Assembly (NCBI RefSeq): GCF_014193375.1 | Contig: NZ_JACHZF010000012.1 | Span: 1 to 64,000 of the forward strand | DNA length: 64,000 nucleotides | Direction: 5' to 3' | From: Halomonas campaniensis | GTDB lineage: Bacteria > Pseudomonadota > Gammaproteobacteria > Pseudomonadales > Halomonadaceae | Part shown: in pieces, positions 36,471 to 44,616 of the stretch | How the letters are laid out: each line of letters starts with the position of its first letter | Position numbering within the stretch: position 1 is the first letter of the stretch | The notes under the pieces: model-generated | What the model was told of the DNA's origin: nothing | The model's input: the letters and a program-made list of their open reading frames with translations, nothing else | The model's database searches: none | Translations under genes and position numbers: made by a program

Positions 36471-36989
36471 CTAGTCGTGTAGCCAGACCGGGGTGCCGGG
36501 GGCCGCGGCGTCGAACACCGCCAGCAGGTCGGCATCGCGCAGGCGAACGCAGCCGTGGGAGCGGGGCTCGCCCATGGGCTCGTCGGACGGCGTGCCATGC
36601 AGGTAGATATAGCGGCGCTGGGAGTCGACGTCACCCCCGCGGTTGTGGCCCCGCTCCAGGCCGCAGAGCCAGAGGATCCGGGTGAGGATCCAGTCGCGTC
36701 CCGGATGGGCGGCGGCGAGCGCCGGCGAGAAGCGCTCGCCGGTGGGCCGCCGCCCGCGGAAGACCGTGCCGGGCGGCTGGCCGGCGCCGATGGCGGCGCG
36801 CACATAGTGCCAGCCCAGCGGGGTCTGGCCGCTCCCCTCCTGCTGCCCCGTGCCGGCCACCCCGGTGGAGACCGGGAACTCGGCTACCACCTCGCCTCCC
36901 TCCCGGATCCGCAGCGACTGGGCGCGGGTATCGATCTCCAGCCAGGTGCCCCGCTCGGGGGGCAGCCGGGTCAGGTCGGGGGTGGCCAT
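36471..36989 (-). CDS. YkuD-domain protein without signal peptide, possible cytoplasmic L,D-carboxypeptidase
   Basis: A 172-residue protein that is a single YkuD (L,D-transpeptidase) domain. The catalytic motif is HGTPSDEPMGEPRSHGCVRLRD (His131, His145, Cys147 in order). No signal peptide or membrane anchor is seen, unlike periplasmic L,D-transpeptidases. In Acinetobacter, the YkuD protein ElsL works in the cytoplasm as an L,D-carboxypeptidase in murein recycling. The position right before nagZ supports the same role here (inference). Its ATG overlaps the psrA stop codon, so it is translationally coupled to that regulator. Confidence 0.87.
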   Translation of the reverse strand: MATPDLTRLPPERGTWLEIDTRAQSLRIREGGEVVAEFPVSTGVAGTGQQEGSGQTPLGWHYVRAAIGAGQPPGTVFRGRRPTGERFSPALAAAHPGRDWILTRILWLCGLERGHNRGGDVDSQRRYIYLHGTPSDEPMGEPRSHGCVRLRDADLLAVFDAAAPGTPVWLHD

Positions 36990-37654
36990 CAGCCCGCCTC
37001 GGCGGCGGCCGGGACGGGCTCCGGCAGCGGCGCCTGCATGGCGGCCACCACCACCGGACGCAGCCGGCGGATCAGGTGGCGCACGGTGACATGCTCGCCG
37101 TAGTCCTTCTCGGCGATATCGCGCAGGGCATCCAGGCCCGAGAGGGTGAAGATCACGGTGCCGAGCATGAAGTGCAGCCGCCAGAAGCGTTCGGCATCGG
37201 GCAGGTCCGGGGTCGCCTGGCGAACCAGCTCGGTGAAGCGGGTGAAGACGCTGCCGTACTCCTCCTGGATGTAGCGGCGCAGGTGCCCCTGGGCCTGGCT
37301 GTAGGCGAGCCCGAGCAGCTTCATGAAGACCTTGAGGCTGTTGCGCTCGGCGGGCACTTCCAGCACGGTGCGGGCCATGGTCTCGAGCAGCTCCTCGAGG
37401 GGGATCACCTGGCCGTCGTAGTGCGCCTCGAGGTCGTCCAGGGCGCGGTGGAAGCGCTCGGTGAAGGGGTCCAGGTAGCGGGCGAACACCGCCTGGATCA
37501 GCGACTTCTTGGAGCCGAAGTGGTAGTTGACCGCCGCCAGGTTGACCTTGGCCTTGCCGGTGATGTTGCGCAGCGATGTCTCGGCGAAGCCGCGTTCGGC
37601 GAACAGCACTTCGGCCGTGTCGAGAATCCGTGTGACGGTGTCGGTCTGGGCCAT
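36989..37654 (-). CDS. psrA: TetR-family fatty-acid-responsive regulator PsrA
   Basis: A 221-residue TetR regulator that starts MAQTDTVTRILDTAEVLFAE and has the HTH RNITGKAKVNLAAVNYHFGSKKSLIQAVFARYL, very close to Pseudomonas PsrA. PsrA represses itself and beta-oxidation genes and responds to long-chain fatty acids. The gene is divergent from lexA, the order also found in Pseudomonas. A PsrA-type site lies about 20 bases upstream. The C-terminal tail is Pro/Ala-rich and variable. The first downstream gene overlaps its stop, an arrangement that puts a murein enzyme under this repressor. Confidence 0.9.
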   Translation of the reverse strand: MAQTDTVTRILDTAEVLFAERGFAETSLRNITGKAKVNLAAVNYHFGSKKSLIQAVFARYLDPFTERFHRALDDLEAHYDGQVIPLEELLETMARTVLEVPAERNSLKVFMKLLGLAYSQAQGHLRRYIQEEYGSVFTRFTELVRQATPDLPDAERFWRLHFMLGTVIFTLSGLDALRDIAEKDYGEHVTVRHLIRRLRPVVVAAMQAPLPEPVPAAAEAG

Positions 37655-37674
37655 GAGCTAAGGCGTCCCGGTTA

Positions 37675-37688
37675 TAAACAGCTGTTTC
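37675..37688. promoter_or_regulatory. psrA: PsrA-type operator in the psrA promoter
   Basis: Read on the minus strand, GAAACAGCTGTTTA matches the published PsrA form (G/C)AAAC-N2-4-GTTT(G/C) except for the last base. It is 20-33 bases upstream of the psrA start and suggests autorepression. Confidence 0.65.
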
Positions 37689-37775
37689 AAACGTAGTCGA
37701 ATTCTACGCCAGCCGCCGCACCCGACTCAATGCCGGGGCCTTGCCGGCGTTTGAAACATCGGGCTTGCCCCGCCT

Positions 37776-37805
37776 TTTACTGGATGAACTTCCATGCTGT
37801 ATACT
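37776..37805 (+). promoter_or_regulatory. lexA: lexA promoter with partial SOS box
   Basis: TTTACT (37776-37781) and TATACT (37800-37805) are spaced by 18 bases. The left half of a LexA box, CTGTATAC, overlaps the -10 (from 37797), but the right half ACAG is not at the standard distance; ATACAT follows further on. Promoter likely, operator imperfect. Confidence 0.5.
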
Positions 37806-37858
37806 TGACCAATACATGATGCGCGATCCTCGATCGCCCCCCGACTCCAGGAGGTCGC

Positions 37859-38515
37859 ATGACACGCCCCCTCACCCAGCGCCAGCAGAATGTCTACGAC
37901 TTCATCGTCAAGACCATCCAGGAACTCGGCTACCCCCCGACCCGCGCCGAGATCGCCCGCGCCCTGGGCTTCCGCTCCCCCAATGCCGCCGAGGAGCACC
38001 TGCGCGCCCTGGAGCGCAAGGGGGTGATCCGCATGATCGCCGGCACTTCCCGGGGCATTCGCCTGCCGGCCCAGGAGGCCGAGGCCCCCGAGGGCGGCGA
38101 GGAGTCCCCCCCGGCGCCGGGGCTGCCGATCATCGGCGAGGTAGCCGCCGGCAGCCCGATCCTGGCCGCCGAGCATATCGACCGCTACTGCCCGCTGCCC
38201 CCGGAGTACTTCACCCCCCGGGCGGACTACCTGCTGCGGGTCCGCGGCCTGTCGATGAAGGACGTCGGCATCCTGGAGGGCGACCTGCTGGCGGTGCATC
38301 GCACCGAGCGGGTCCGCGACGGGCAGATCGTGGTGGCACGCCTGGAAGACGAGGTAACGGTCAAGCGCTTCCACCGGGAGGGGCACCGGGTCACCCTGAC
38401 CGCCGAGAATGCCGAGTTTGCCCCCATCGAGGTGGACCTACGCCATCAGGCGCTGGAGATCGAGGGCGTCGGGGTGGGCGTGATACGCGGTGGCAATGGT
38501 CAGGCCCTCGGCTGA
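37859..38515 (+). CDS. lexA: LexA repressor
   Basis: A 218-residue LexA. The winged HTH is [31 protein letters not shown] (residues 27-57). The self-cleavage site is Ala97-Gly98 in GEVAAGSP, with catalytic Ser132 (RGLSMKD) and Lys169 (VTVKRF). RecA-stimulated cleavage relieves repression of the SOS genes. The linker ([16 protein letters not shown]) is longer than in E. coli LexA (202 residues). AGGAGG lies 6 bases before the ATG. dinB overlaps its 3' end, so the two form an SOS operon. Confidence 0.96.
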   Translation: MTRPLTQRQQNVYDFIVKTIQELGYPPTRAEIARALGFRSPNAAEEHLRALERKGVIRMIAGTSRGIRLPAQEAEAPEGGEESPPAPGLPIIGEVAAGSPILAAEHIDRYCPLPPEYFTPRADYLLRVRGLSMKDVGILEGDLLAVHRTERVRDGQIVVARLEDEVTVKRFHREGHRVTLTAENAEFAPIEVDLRHQALEIEGVGVGVIRGGNGQALG

Positions 38516-39560
38516 GCGCAAGATCCTCCACGCCGACTGCGACTGCTTCTATGCCGCCGTGGAGATGCGAGACGACCCCCGCCTGCGGGAGGTGCCGCTG
38601 GCCATCGGCGGCAGCCGCGAGCGGCGCGGGGTCATCGCCACCTGCAACTATCCTGCCCGGGCCTTCGGCATCCATTCGGCGATGCCCACGGCCCGGGCCC
38701 TGCGCCTCTGCCCCCAGCTGGTGCTGCTGCCCGGCGACTTCGAGAAGTACCGCGAGGTCTCGCGGCAGATCCAGGCGATCTTCCACGAGCTCACCCCCCT
38801 GGTGGAGCCGCTCTCCCTGGACGAGGCCTTCCTGGACGTCAGCGCGGTCGAGCGCTTCTCCGGCAGCGCCACCTGGATGGCCCGCTGGCTCAAGGAGGAG
38901 TGCCTGGCGCGCACCGGGATCACCGTCTCGGTGGGCGCGGCACCCAGCAAGTTCCTGGCCAAGATCGCCAGCGACTGGGAGAAGCCCGACGGCCTGACGG
39001 TGATCGCCCCGGCCCGGGTGGACGCCTTCCTGCGCCCCCTGCCGGTGAAGAAGCTCCACGGCGTGGGGCCGGCCACGGGCGCGCGCCTGGATGCCCTGGG
39101 GATCACCACCTGCGAGCAGCTGCGCGAGGTGCCGCTGGAGCGGCTGGTCGAGGAGTTCGGCAAGTTCGGGCGGCGGCTCTTCGAGCTCTGCCGCGGGATC
39201 GACGAGCGGCCGGTCAGGGTGGAGCGGGAGCGCAAGTCGATCAGCGTGGAGACCACCTTTGCCCGGGACCTGCCCGACCTGGCCCACTGCCGCGAGGCCC
39301 TGGTGCCGCTCTGCGAGCGGCTGGAGGAGCGCATCGCCCGCCATGGCCACCCGCCCCTGGCGGGCCTGGTGGTCAAGGTGCGCTTCGACGACTTCAGCCT
39401 GACCACCCTGGAGAGCCGCGGCCTCGCCCCCTGTCCGGAGAGCTTCGCTCGCCTGCTGCAGCAGGCCTGGGAGCGCGGCCGCCGGCCGGTCCGGCTGCTC
39501 GGCGTCGGCGCCCGGCTGCAGCCCGAGGCGGAGCGCCGCCAGCTGGCGCTGGAGTTGTAG
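38496..39560 (+). CDS. dinB: DNA polymerase IV (translesion, Y family)
   Basis: A 354-residue Y-family polymerase. The catalytic carboxylates are in [16 protein letters not shown] (N-terminus) and [11 protein letters not shown]. Fingers and thumb follow ([25 protein letters not shown] as the helix-hairpin-helix), then the little finger domain ([18 protein letters not shown]). It copies across damaged DNA without proofreading. The C-terminal end LALEL is reminiscent of a beta-clamp-binding tail (QLVLGL in E. coli), so clamp binding is likely. The start at 38496 (or a GTG at 38490) lies inside lexA, an overlap of about 20 bases that indicates co-translation. Confidence 0.94.
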   Translation: MVRPSAERKILHADCDCFYAAVEMRDDPRLREVPLAIGGSRERRGVIATCNYPARAFGIHSAMPTARALRLCPQLVLLPGDFEKYREVSRQIQAIFHELTPLVEPLSLDEAFLDVSAVERFSGSATWMARWLKEECLARTGITVSVGAAPSKFLAKIASDWEKPDGLTVIAPARVDAFLRPLPVKKLHGVGPATGARLDALGITTCEQLREVPLERLVEEFGKFGRRLFELCRGIDERPVRVERERKSISVETTFARDLPDLAHCREALVPLCERLEERIARHGHPPLAGLVVKVRFDDFSLTTLESRGLAPCPESFARLLQQAWERGRRPVRLLGVGARLQPEAERRQLALEL

Positions 39561-39634
39561 CGCCGAGGGACCAAGCGGCCAAGCAAGGGTATGCCGAGTC
39601 ACCCGCAGGACGACGGGTTTCCTGGCGCTCGGCG

Positions 39635-40306
39635 CTATTTCGTATCGATATAGCGGTGGTCGTTGAAGGTGGCCACCCAGCTCGGGTGATAGACCAGCAG
39701 GATCGCCATCAGCATCCCGGTGATGAAGGCCTCCGAGGGCATCAGCAGCGGCAGGAAGCGGGCGTACTCCATCACCTGGTAGAGCGCGTGGGCGTCGCTG
39801 GCACCTAGCATCATCAGCCCCACCGCGGCACCCCCGGCGGCCAGGGTCGAGAGCGCCGCGCCGAAGAAACCGCAGACGAACAGGAAGACCATCAGGTTGT
39901 CCGGCAGGCGACGGTCCACCAGGCGCCAGACCAGCACCATCACCAGCGCCGGCACCACCCCGGTGACCAGCAGGTTGACCCCCAGCAGCGACCAGTCGGC
40001 GCGGCCGGTGGCCACCATGGCGAGGTTCACCAGCAGGATCGAGAGCAGCGCCAGCGGGGCCTTGAACACCAGGGTCAGCAGCGCGGTGAACATCAGGTGC
40101 AGGGTGAGCCACTCCACCGCCTGGGCGCGCAGCTGCCACATCAGCAGCACCGCCACGGTGGCGGCCAGCCAGCGGTGCTGCAGCGCATGGTCCTCGAGCA
40201 GCGGCCGCCACGGCCGCCGGGCCAGGGCCAGGCCGACCGTCAGCAGCGAGACCAGGCCGGTGAACACCAGCAGCCAGGGGGCCAGCACCGGTTCGGAAAA
40301 CGACAT
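39635..40306 (-). CDS. COG3235-type membrane protein, energy-coupling-factor permease-like
   Basis: A 223-residue protein with six or seven membrane segments. It resembles CbiM-like permeases of energy-coupling-factor transporters (COG3235): LTLHLMFTALLTLVFKAPLALL contains a His between helices, and LMPSEAFITGMLMAILLVYHPSWVATF is the C-terminal signature. CbiM/NikM proteins import Co or Ni through N-terminal metal ligands (Met-His-Xaa-His), which are absent here, so the substrate is unknown. No ATPase or T-component is nearby. It lies 24 bases downstream of purU on the same strand. Confidence 0.75.
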   Translation of the reverse strand: MSFSEPVLAPWLLVFTGLVSLLTVGLALARRPWRPLLEDHALQHRWLAATVAVLLMWQLRAQAVEWLTLHLMFTALLTLVFKAPLALLSILLVNLAMVATGRADWSLLGVNLLVTGVVPALVMVLVWRLVDRRLPDNLMVFLFVCGFFGAALSTLAAGGAAVGLMMLGASDAHALYQVMEYARFLPLLMPSEAFITGMLMAILLVYHPSWVATFNDHRYIDTK

Positions 40307-40329
40307 CGCGCCCCTCCGTCACTGTCCGG

Positions 40330-41184
40330 TCAGGCAAACACGACCGTCTTGTTGCCATGGATCAGCACCCGGTCCTCCAGGTGCCAGCGCAGGCCCCGGG
40401 CCAGCACCGCCTTCTCCACGTCGCGGCCGAAGCGCACCAGGTCGTCGGGGGTATGGCAGTGGCTCACCCGGTGGATGTCCTGCTCGATGATCGGCCCGGC
40501 ATCGAGCTCCTCGGTGACATAGTGGCAGGTGGCACCGATCAGCTTCACGCCCCGCTCGTAGGCCTGGTGGTAGGGCTTGGCCCCGGCGAAGGAGGGCAGG
40601 AAGCTGTGGTGGATATTGATCACCCGGCCGGCGTAGCGTTCGCAGACGGCCGGCGGCAGGATCTGCATGTAGCGGGCCAGCACCACGCAGTCGGCCCGCA
40701 CCTCGTCCACCAGTCGCTGCACCTCGTCGAAGGCCGCCTGCTTCTGCTCGGGCAGCACCGGCACGTGGTGGTAGGGAATCCCGTGCCACTCCACCAGGCC
40801 GCGCATGGCCTCATGGTTGGAGATCACCGCGGCGATATCGCAGTCGAGCTCGCCGGCGGTCCAGCGGTAGAGCAGGTCCACCAGGCAGTGGGACTCCTTC
40901 GAGACCATCAGCACCACCCGGGGGCGCAGGCGGGTATCGGTGAGCCGCCAGTGCATCTCGAACTCGCGGGCGATGGGCGCGAAGGCCTCGCGCAGCGCCT
41001 CGGGCGGCATGCCGATGGAGTCGGCCAGGATCTCGTAGCGCATGAAGAAGCGGCCGGTCTCCAGGTCGGAGTGCTGGCTCGCCTCGGTGATGGAGCCGCC
41101 GTGTCCGGCGATGAACCCGGAGACCCGGGAGACGATCCCCACGCGGTCGGGGCAGGAGACCACCAGGCGGTAGTAGTGTGACAT
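40330..41184 (-). CDS. purU: Formyltetrahydrofolate deformylase
   Basis: A 284-residue PurU (E. coli 280). An N-terminal ACT domain (residues 1-85: RLVVSCPDRVGIVSRVSGFIAGHGGSI) precedes a formyltransferase-like catalytic domain with NIHHSFLPSFAGAKPYHQAYERGVKLIGATCHYVTEELDAGPIIEQD. It hydrolyses 10-formyltetrahydrofolate to formate and THF and supplies formate or balances the one-carbon pool. The catalytic His and Asp in this motif are present. The ribosome-binding site is weak. It is divergent from the RNase J gene across 143 bases. Confidence 0.94.
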   Translation of the reverse strand: MSHYYRLVVSCPDRVGIVSRVSGFIAGHGGSITEASQHSDLETGRFFMRYEILADSIGMPPEALREAFAPIAREFEMHWRLTDTRLRPRVVLMVSKESHCLVDLLYRWTAGELDCDIAAVISNHEAMRGLVEWHGIPYHHVPVLPEQKQAAFDEVQRLVDEVRADCVVLARYMQILPPAVCERYAGRVINIHHSFLPSFAGAKPYHQAYERGVKLIGATCHYVTEELDAGPIIEQDIHRVSHCHTPDDLVRFGRDVEKAVLARGLRWHLEDRVLIHGNKTVVFA

Positions 41185-41265
41185 GTCGTGACTCTGAGCG
41201 GCTGTCGTCGGGGGTGCGACAGTGTAGCGAAAACAGAAGGTTCAGACACCCTTGCCCCCGGCGCG

Positions 41266-41295
41266 TTGTGACGCCACGCGGCCATCCCGTATAGT
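41266..41295 (+). promoter_or_regulatory. Promoter of the RNase J gene
   Basis: TTGTGA (41266-41271) and TATAGT (41290-41295) with an 18-base spacer lie 33 bases before the ATG. An inverted TGTGAC/GTCACA pair flanks the promoter but is too widely spaced for a normal CRP site. Confidence 0.65.
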
Positions 41296-41327
41296 GATGT
41301 CACACTTTCCGAGTCCGCGCCCCCCCG

Positions 41328-43019
41328 ATGCCACAGCCCAGAGTCCAGATCCGCCCCCGCCGCCGCCCTCCCCTGCACTTCCTCCCCCTGGGCGGCTGCG
41401 GCGAGATCGGGATGAACCTCAGCCTCTACGGTTTCGGGGAGCGGGGCGCCGAGGAGAGCTGGATCGCGGTGGACTGCGGCATGATGATCCGCCAGGACCT
41501 GCCCGACAGTCCGCTGCAGGTGCCCAACCTGGACACCCTCGCGACCCTCGAGATCACCCCCCGGGCCCTGATCATCACCCATGGCCACGAGGACCATATC
41601 GGTGCCGCGGCCTGGCTGTGGCCCCGATGGGGCTGCCCCATCCATGCCACGCCGCTGGCCGCCGGCCTGCTGCGGGCGAAGTTCGCCGAGCGCGGACTCG
41701 CCACCGAGGCCATCCGGGTCATCGAGCCCGGCGAGGCGCTGGAGGTCGGCCCCTTCATCCTGCGCTACCTGCCGCTGACCCACTCGATCCCCGAGAGCTG
41801 TGCCCTGCTGGTGGCCGCCGGCGACCACCGGGTGCTGCACACCGGCGACTGGAAGCTCGACCCCGAGCCGCTGATCGGGCCGCCGATCTCCGCCGCGACC
41901 TTCCGGGCGATCGCGCCGGTGGACCTGGTGGTGGGCGATTCCACCAACGCCCCCCTCCCCGGCCATTCGCGCAGCGAGGGTGAGGTGGCCCAGGCCCTGG
42001 AACACACCATCGCCCGCTGCGAGGGGCGCGTGGTGGTCTCCTGCTTCGCCAGCAACCTGGCCCGGGTGCTGGCCATCGGCCGCGCCGCCGAGCGCTGCGG
42101 CCGGCGGGTCAGCCTGATGGGGCGCTCCATGGAGCGCATGGTGGGGGTGGCCCGCGGGCTCGGCTACCTGGATGACTTCCCGCCCCTGGTGCCGACCAGC
42201 GACCTCGGCTACCTGCCCCCCGAGGAGGTGCTGGTGATCGCCACCGGCAGCCAGGGCGAGCCCCGCGCCGCCCTCCACCGCCTGGCCCGCGGCCGCCACC
42301 CCGCCTTCGAGCTGGGCAGCGGCGACAGCGTGATCTTCTCGGCCAAGGCGATCCCCGGCAACGAACTGCTGATCGAGCGGCTCAAGGCCGGACTGCGCCA
42401 GCTGGGCGTGATCCTGCTCGACGAGTTCAGCCACCCCGAGCTCCACGCCTCGGGCCATCCCGCCCAGGAGGAGCTGCGCACCTTCTACGGCTGGATCAGG
42501 CCACGCCACCTGCTGCCGGTGCACGGGGAACCGCGCCACCAGCAGGCCCATCGCGAGCTGGCCGAATCACTCGGCATCCGGGCCCCCCTGGTGCCACTCA
42601 ACGGCGACCTGATCCGCCTCGACGCCGAGGGCCTGAGCCGCGTCTCCCGCCACCCCCAGCCGCCCTGCATCGTCAGCCAGGACGCCGTGGGACCGATGCC
42701 CGGCCTCGGCGGTGCGGCCGGCGGCGCACGGCATGGCAGCCTCTACCTCGCGCTGTCGGTCACCGTCACCGAGGCGGGAGGCTGGACCCGTATCGGGCGA
42801 CTGATGCTCGATGCCAGCCAGGCGAGCCCCATCGACGAGGACGCCTTCAGCGACTGGCTGGATGACGTGCTGGAGCACCTGCGGGTCGATACCCTCGCCG
42901 AACTGCGCCTGGCCCTGCAGCCGAAGCTGCTGGCCTGGCTCGCCGATCACCTGCGGCGGCTGCCGGAGATCCACCTGCAGATCCTCGCCGTGGAAGCCCC
43001 TTCCCACAGCGATCTCTGA
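41328..43019 (+). CDS. RNase J-family metallo-beta-lactamase ribonuclease
   Basis: A 563-residue RNase J-type protein. The metallo-beta-lactamase metal motif is HGHEDH (H85, H87, D89, H90), with further ligands in LPLTHSIPESCALLV and LHTGDWKLDPEPLIG. The beta-CASP domain follows (GDSTNAPLPGHSRSE; SCFASNLARVLAI; FSAKAIPGNE) and a C-terminal small domain. RNase J degrades and processes RNA by 5'-3' exonuclease and endonuclease activity. Well-known gammaproteobacteria such as E. coli lack it and use RNase E; rraA in this same window suggests RNase E is present too. The two RNA-decay systems may coexist here. Confidence 0.88.
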   Translation: MPQPRVQIRPRRRPPLHFLPLGGCGEIGMNLSLYGFGERGAEESWIAVDCGMMIRQDLPDSPLQVPNLDTLATLEITPRALIITHGHEDHIGAAAWLWPRWGCPIHATPLAAGLLRAKFAERGLATEAIRVIEPGEALEVGPFILRYLPLTHSIPESCALLVAAGDHRVLHTGDWKLDPEPLIGPPISAATFRAIAPVDLVVGDSTNAPLPGHSRSEGEVAQALEHTIARCEGRVVVSCFASNLARVLAIGRAAERCGRRVSLMGRSMERMVGVARGLGYLDDFPPLVPTSDLGYLPPEEVLVIATGSQGEPRAALHRLARGRHPAFELGSGDSVIFSAKAIPGNELLIERLKAGLRQLGVILLDEFSHPELHASGHPAQEELRTFYGWIRPRHLLPVHGEPRHQQAHRELAESLGIRAPLVPLNGDLIRLDAEGLSRVSRHPQPPCIVSQDAVGPMPGLGGAAGGARHGSLYLALSVTVTEAGGWTRIGRLMLDASQASPIDEDAFSDWLDDVLEHLRVDTLAELRLALQPKLLAWLADHLRRLPEIHLQILAVEAPSHSDL

Positions 43020-43028
43020 GCGCAGAAA

Positions 43029-43052
43029 AAGGCCGCTCCGGGGAGCGGCCTT
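43029..43052. terminator. Shared terminator of the RNase J gene and the AT-hook gene
   Basis: An 11-bp stem (AAGGCCGCTCC with GGAGCGGCCTT) and a 2-base loop. On the minus strand it runs into five T, so it best serves the convergent AT-hook gene; on the plus strand the T-run is short. Confidence 0.8.
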
Positions 43053-43112
43053 GCGGACTCTACTGACTCTCACAGCTGGCTTTCACAGCTGACCTTCACA
43101 TGACCACAGGCG

Positions 43113-43403
43113 TCACGCCTTGCTGGCGTTCTTCGGCGGGCGTCCCCGCTTGCGACGGGGCTGCTCGGTGACCAGGTCATCCAGGGAAAGCCCGGCGTCG
43201 TTGATCGCCTCACGGATCTCCGCCAGCTTGCGCTCCTTCTGGACTTCCTCCTCCTGGCGCTGACGCTCCTCGTCCTTCTTCTGCTCGATGACCTCGCCGA
43301 TCACTTCGGCCAGCTTGTGCAGCTGTTCCATGCTGAGCTGGCGTGCCGCGGCGCGAGCCACGTTCTTGTTGCGAGCGATGCGCTCCAGGGATTCGCTGGA
43401 CAT
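43113..43403 (-). CDS. Short coiled-coil nucleoid-type protein with C-terminal AT-hook (H-NS-like)
   Basis: A 96-residue basic protein. Residues 1-70 are helical with a long coiled coil (QLHKLAEVIGEVIEQKKDEERQRQEEEVQKERKLAEIREAI), like the oligomerisation part of H-NS and MvaT. The C-terminus has an AT-hook, RKRGRPPK (about 84-91), in place of the H-NS DNA-binding domain. It should bind AT-rich DNA in the minor groove and oligomerise, which suits silencing or nucleoid structure; this is inference. The ATG at 43403 has GAGGGGG close upstream and a good promoter. I do not assign hns or mvaT because the DNA-binding part differs. Confidence 0.75.
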   Translation of the reverse strand: MSSESLERIARNKNVARAAARQLSMEQLHKLAEVIGEVIEQKKDEERQRQEEEVQKERKLAEIREAINDAGLSLDDLVTEQPRRKRGRPPKNASKA

Positions 43404-43459
43404 TGCCCCCTCCATAGCCGGGTAAATGAGACGGGTATTTCCTCTTTGTGTAAGGAGAA

Positions 43460-43487
43460 AGTATATGCACACATCGTCCCTTGGCAA
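43460..43487 (-). promoter_or_regulatory. Promoter of the AT-hook protein gene
   Basis: On the minus strand TTGCCA (43487-43482) and TATACT (43465-43460) are 16 bases apart. The leader between it and the ATG is about 50 bases. Confidence 0.65.
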
Positions 43488-43549
43488 GGAAAGTCGTCTG
43501 TCATTCCCGACAGAAGGGTTGGTGAAAAAGGGGGCAATGATCCAATGAA

Positions 43550-43571
43550 GACGGCGCCACAGGGCGCCGTC
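43550..43571 (-). terminator. Hairpin at the end of the moa operon
   Basis: A 9-bp perfect stem, GACGGCGCC with GGCGCCGTC, lies 31 bases after the moaA stop on the minus strand. The downstream run is TTCATT, weak for a terminator. Confidence 0.6.
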
Positions 43572-43601
43572 GGGGAAGCGGAAGAAGCGGGCGGGTGAGA
43601 C

Positions 43602-44600
43602 TCACCCGCCGGTCATGTTCATGAAGCGCACCACCTGGACATCGCCGTCGGTGGTGAAATGGTGGCGCTCGGGCTTCAGCGGCATGGCCGCCACGATCGC
43701 CCGCTTGAGGGCGTCGATATCACCGGGGTGGCGGCGCAGCACGGCGCGCAGATCGACGGAGTGCTCGTTGCCCAGGCAGAGCAGCAGGCGCCCTTCCACC
43801 GTGACCCGAACCCGGTTGCAGGTCGCGCAGAAGTTGTGGCTATGGGGCGAGATGAAGCCGACCCGGCTCTCGCTGTCGGCCATGCGGAAATAGCGCGAGG
43901 GGCCCAGGGTGGTCTCGGTGGTGGGCAACAGCGGATAGCGCGCCTCGATCAGCGCCTGGACCTCGTCGCTGGAGCAGTAGGTCTCGTCACGGCGGTGGTC
44001 GGAGACATCGCCCAGCGGCATCTCCTCGATGAAGCTGATGTCGAGGCCTTCTTCCCGGGCAAAGTCGACCAGGTCAAGCACCTCGTCGTCGTTGCGCCCC
44101 TTGAGGATCACCGCATTGAGCTTGATGCGCTCGAAGCCGGCCGCCCTGGCGGCACGGATACCGTCGATGACGCGATCGAGGTCCCCGGTGCGGGTCAGCG
44201 CCCGGAAACGCTCGGGATCCAGGGAATCCAGGCTGATATTGAGGCGCTTCAGCCCCGCCTGGCGCAGGCGCTCGGCGTGCTTGCCGAGGCCGGCGCCGTT
44301 GGTGGTCATGGCGAAATCCCGCAGGCCGGGCAGCGCGCCGACCTGCTCCACCAGGGTGCCGATGTCGCGACGCACCAGGGGCTCGCCGCCGGTCAGACGT
44401 ACCTTTTCCACCCCCAGCTCGACGAAGGCCCGGGCGACCAGCGCCAGCTCCTCCAGGGTCAGCACCTGGGCGCGCGGCAGGAAGGTCATCTCCTCGCTCA
44501 TGCAGTAGACGCAGCGAAAGTCGCAGCGGTCGGTGACCGAAATACGCACATAGCGCACCCGTCTGCCGAAGTCATCGATCAGTTCCGGGGGTATTGTCAT
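43602..44600 (-). CDS. moaA: GTP 3',8-cyclase MoaA (radical SAM)
   Basis: A 332-residue radical-SAM enzyme. The first [4Fe-4S] site is CDFRCVYC (C26, C30, C33), the second C-terminal cluster is in [21 protein letters not shown], and the protein ends MTGG, the double-Gly tail that MoaA needs. It converts GTP to 3',8-cyclo-GTP, the first step of molybdopterin synthesis. I place the start at ATG 44600, giving [26 protein letters not shown] with GGGAGAG upstream. It is the last gene of the mobA-mobB-moeA-moaCD-moaE-moaA operon, 16 bases after moaE. Confidence 0.95.
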   Translation of the reverse strand: MTIPPELIDDFGRRVRYVRISVTDRCDFRCVYCMSEEMTFLPRAQVLTLEELALVARAFVELGVEKVRLTGGEPLVRRDIGTLVEQVGALPGLRDFAMTTNGAGLGKHAERLRQAGLKRLNISLDSLDPERFRALTRTGDLDRVIDGIRAARAAGFERIKLNAVILKGRNDDEVLDLVDFAREEGLDISFIEEMPLGDVSDHRRDETYCSSDEVQALIEARYPLLPTTETTLGPSRYFRMADSESRVGFISPHSHNFCATCNRVRVTVEGRLLLCLGNEHSVDLRAVLRRHPGDIDALKRAIVAAMPLKPERHHFTTDGDVQVVRFMNMTGG

Positions 44601-44616
44601 TGCGATCTCTCCCAGC

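Noticed and set aside
37797-37816. Full LexA box in front of lexA
   Set aside because: Only the left half CTGTATAC fits; the right half ACAG is not at the usual 8-base spacing. I kept it as a weak promoter note only.
41266-41312. CRP-type site around the RNase J promoter
   Set aside because: TGTGAC and GTCACA are inverted but separated by about 26 bases, far from the 6-base spacing of a CRP site.
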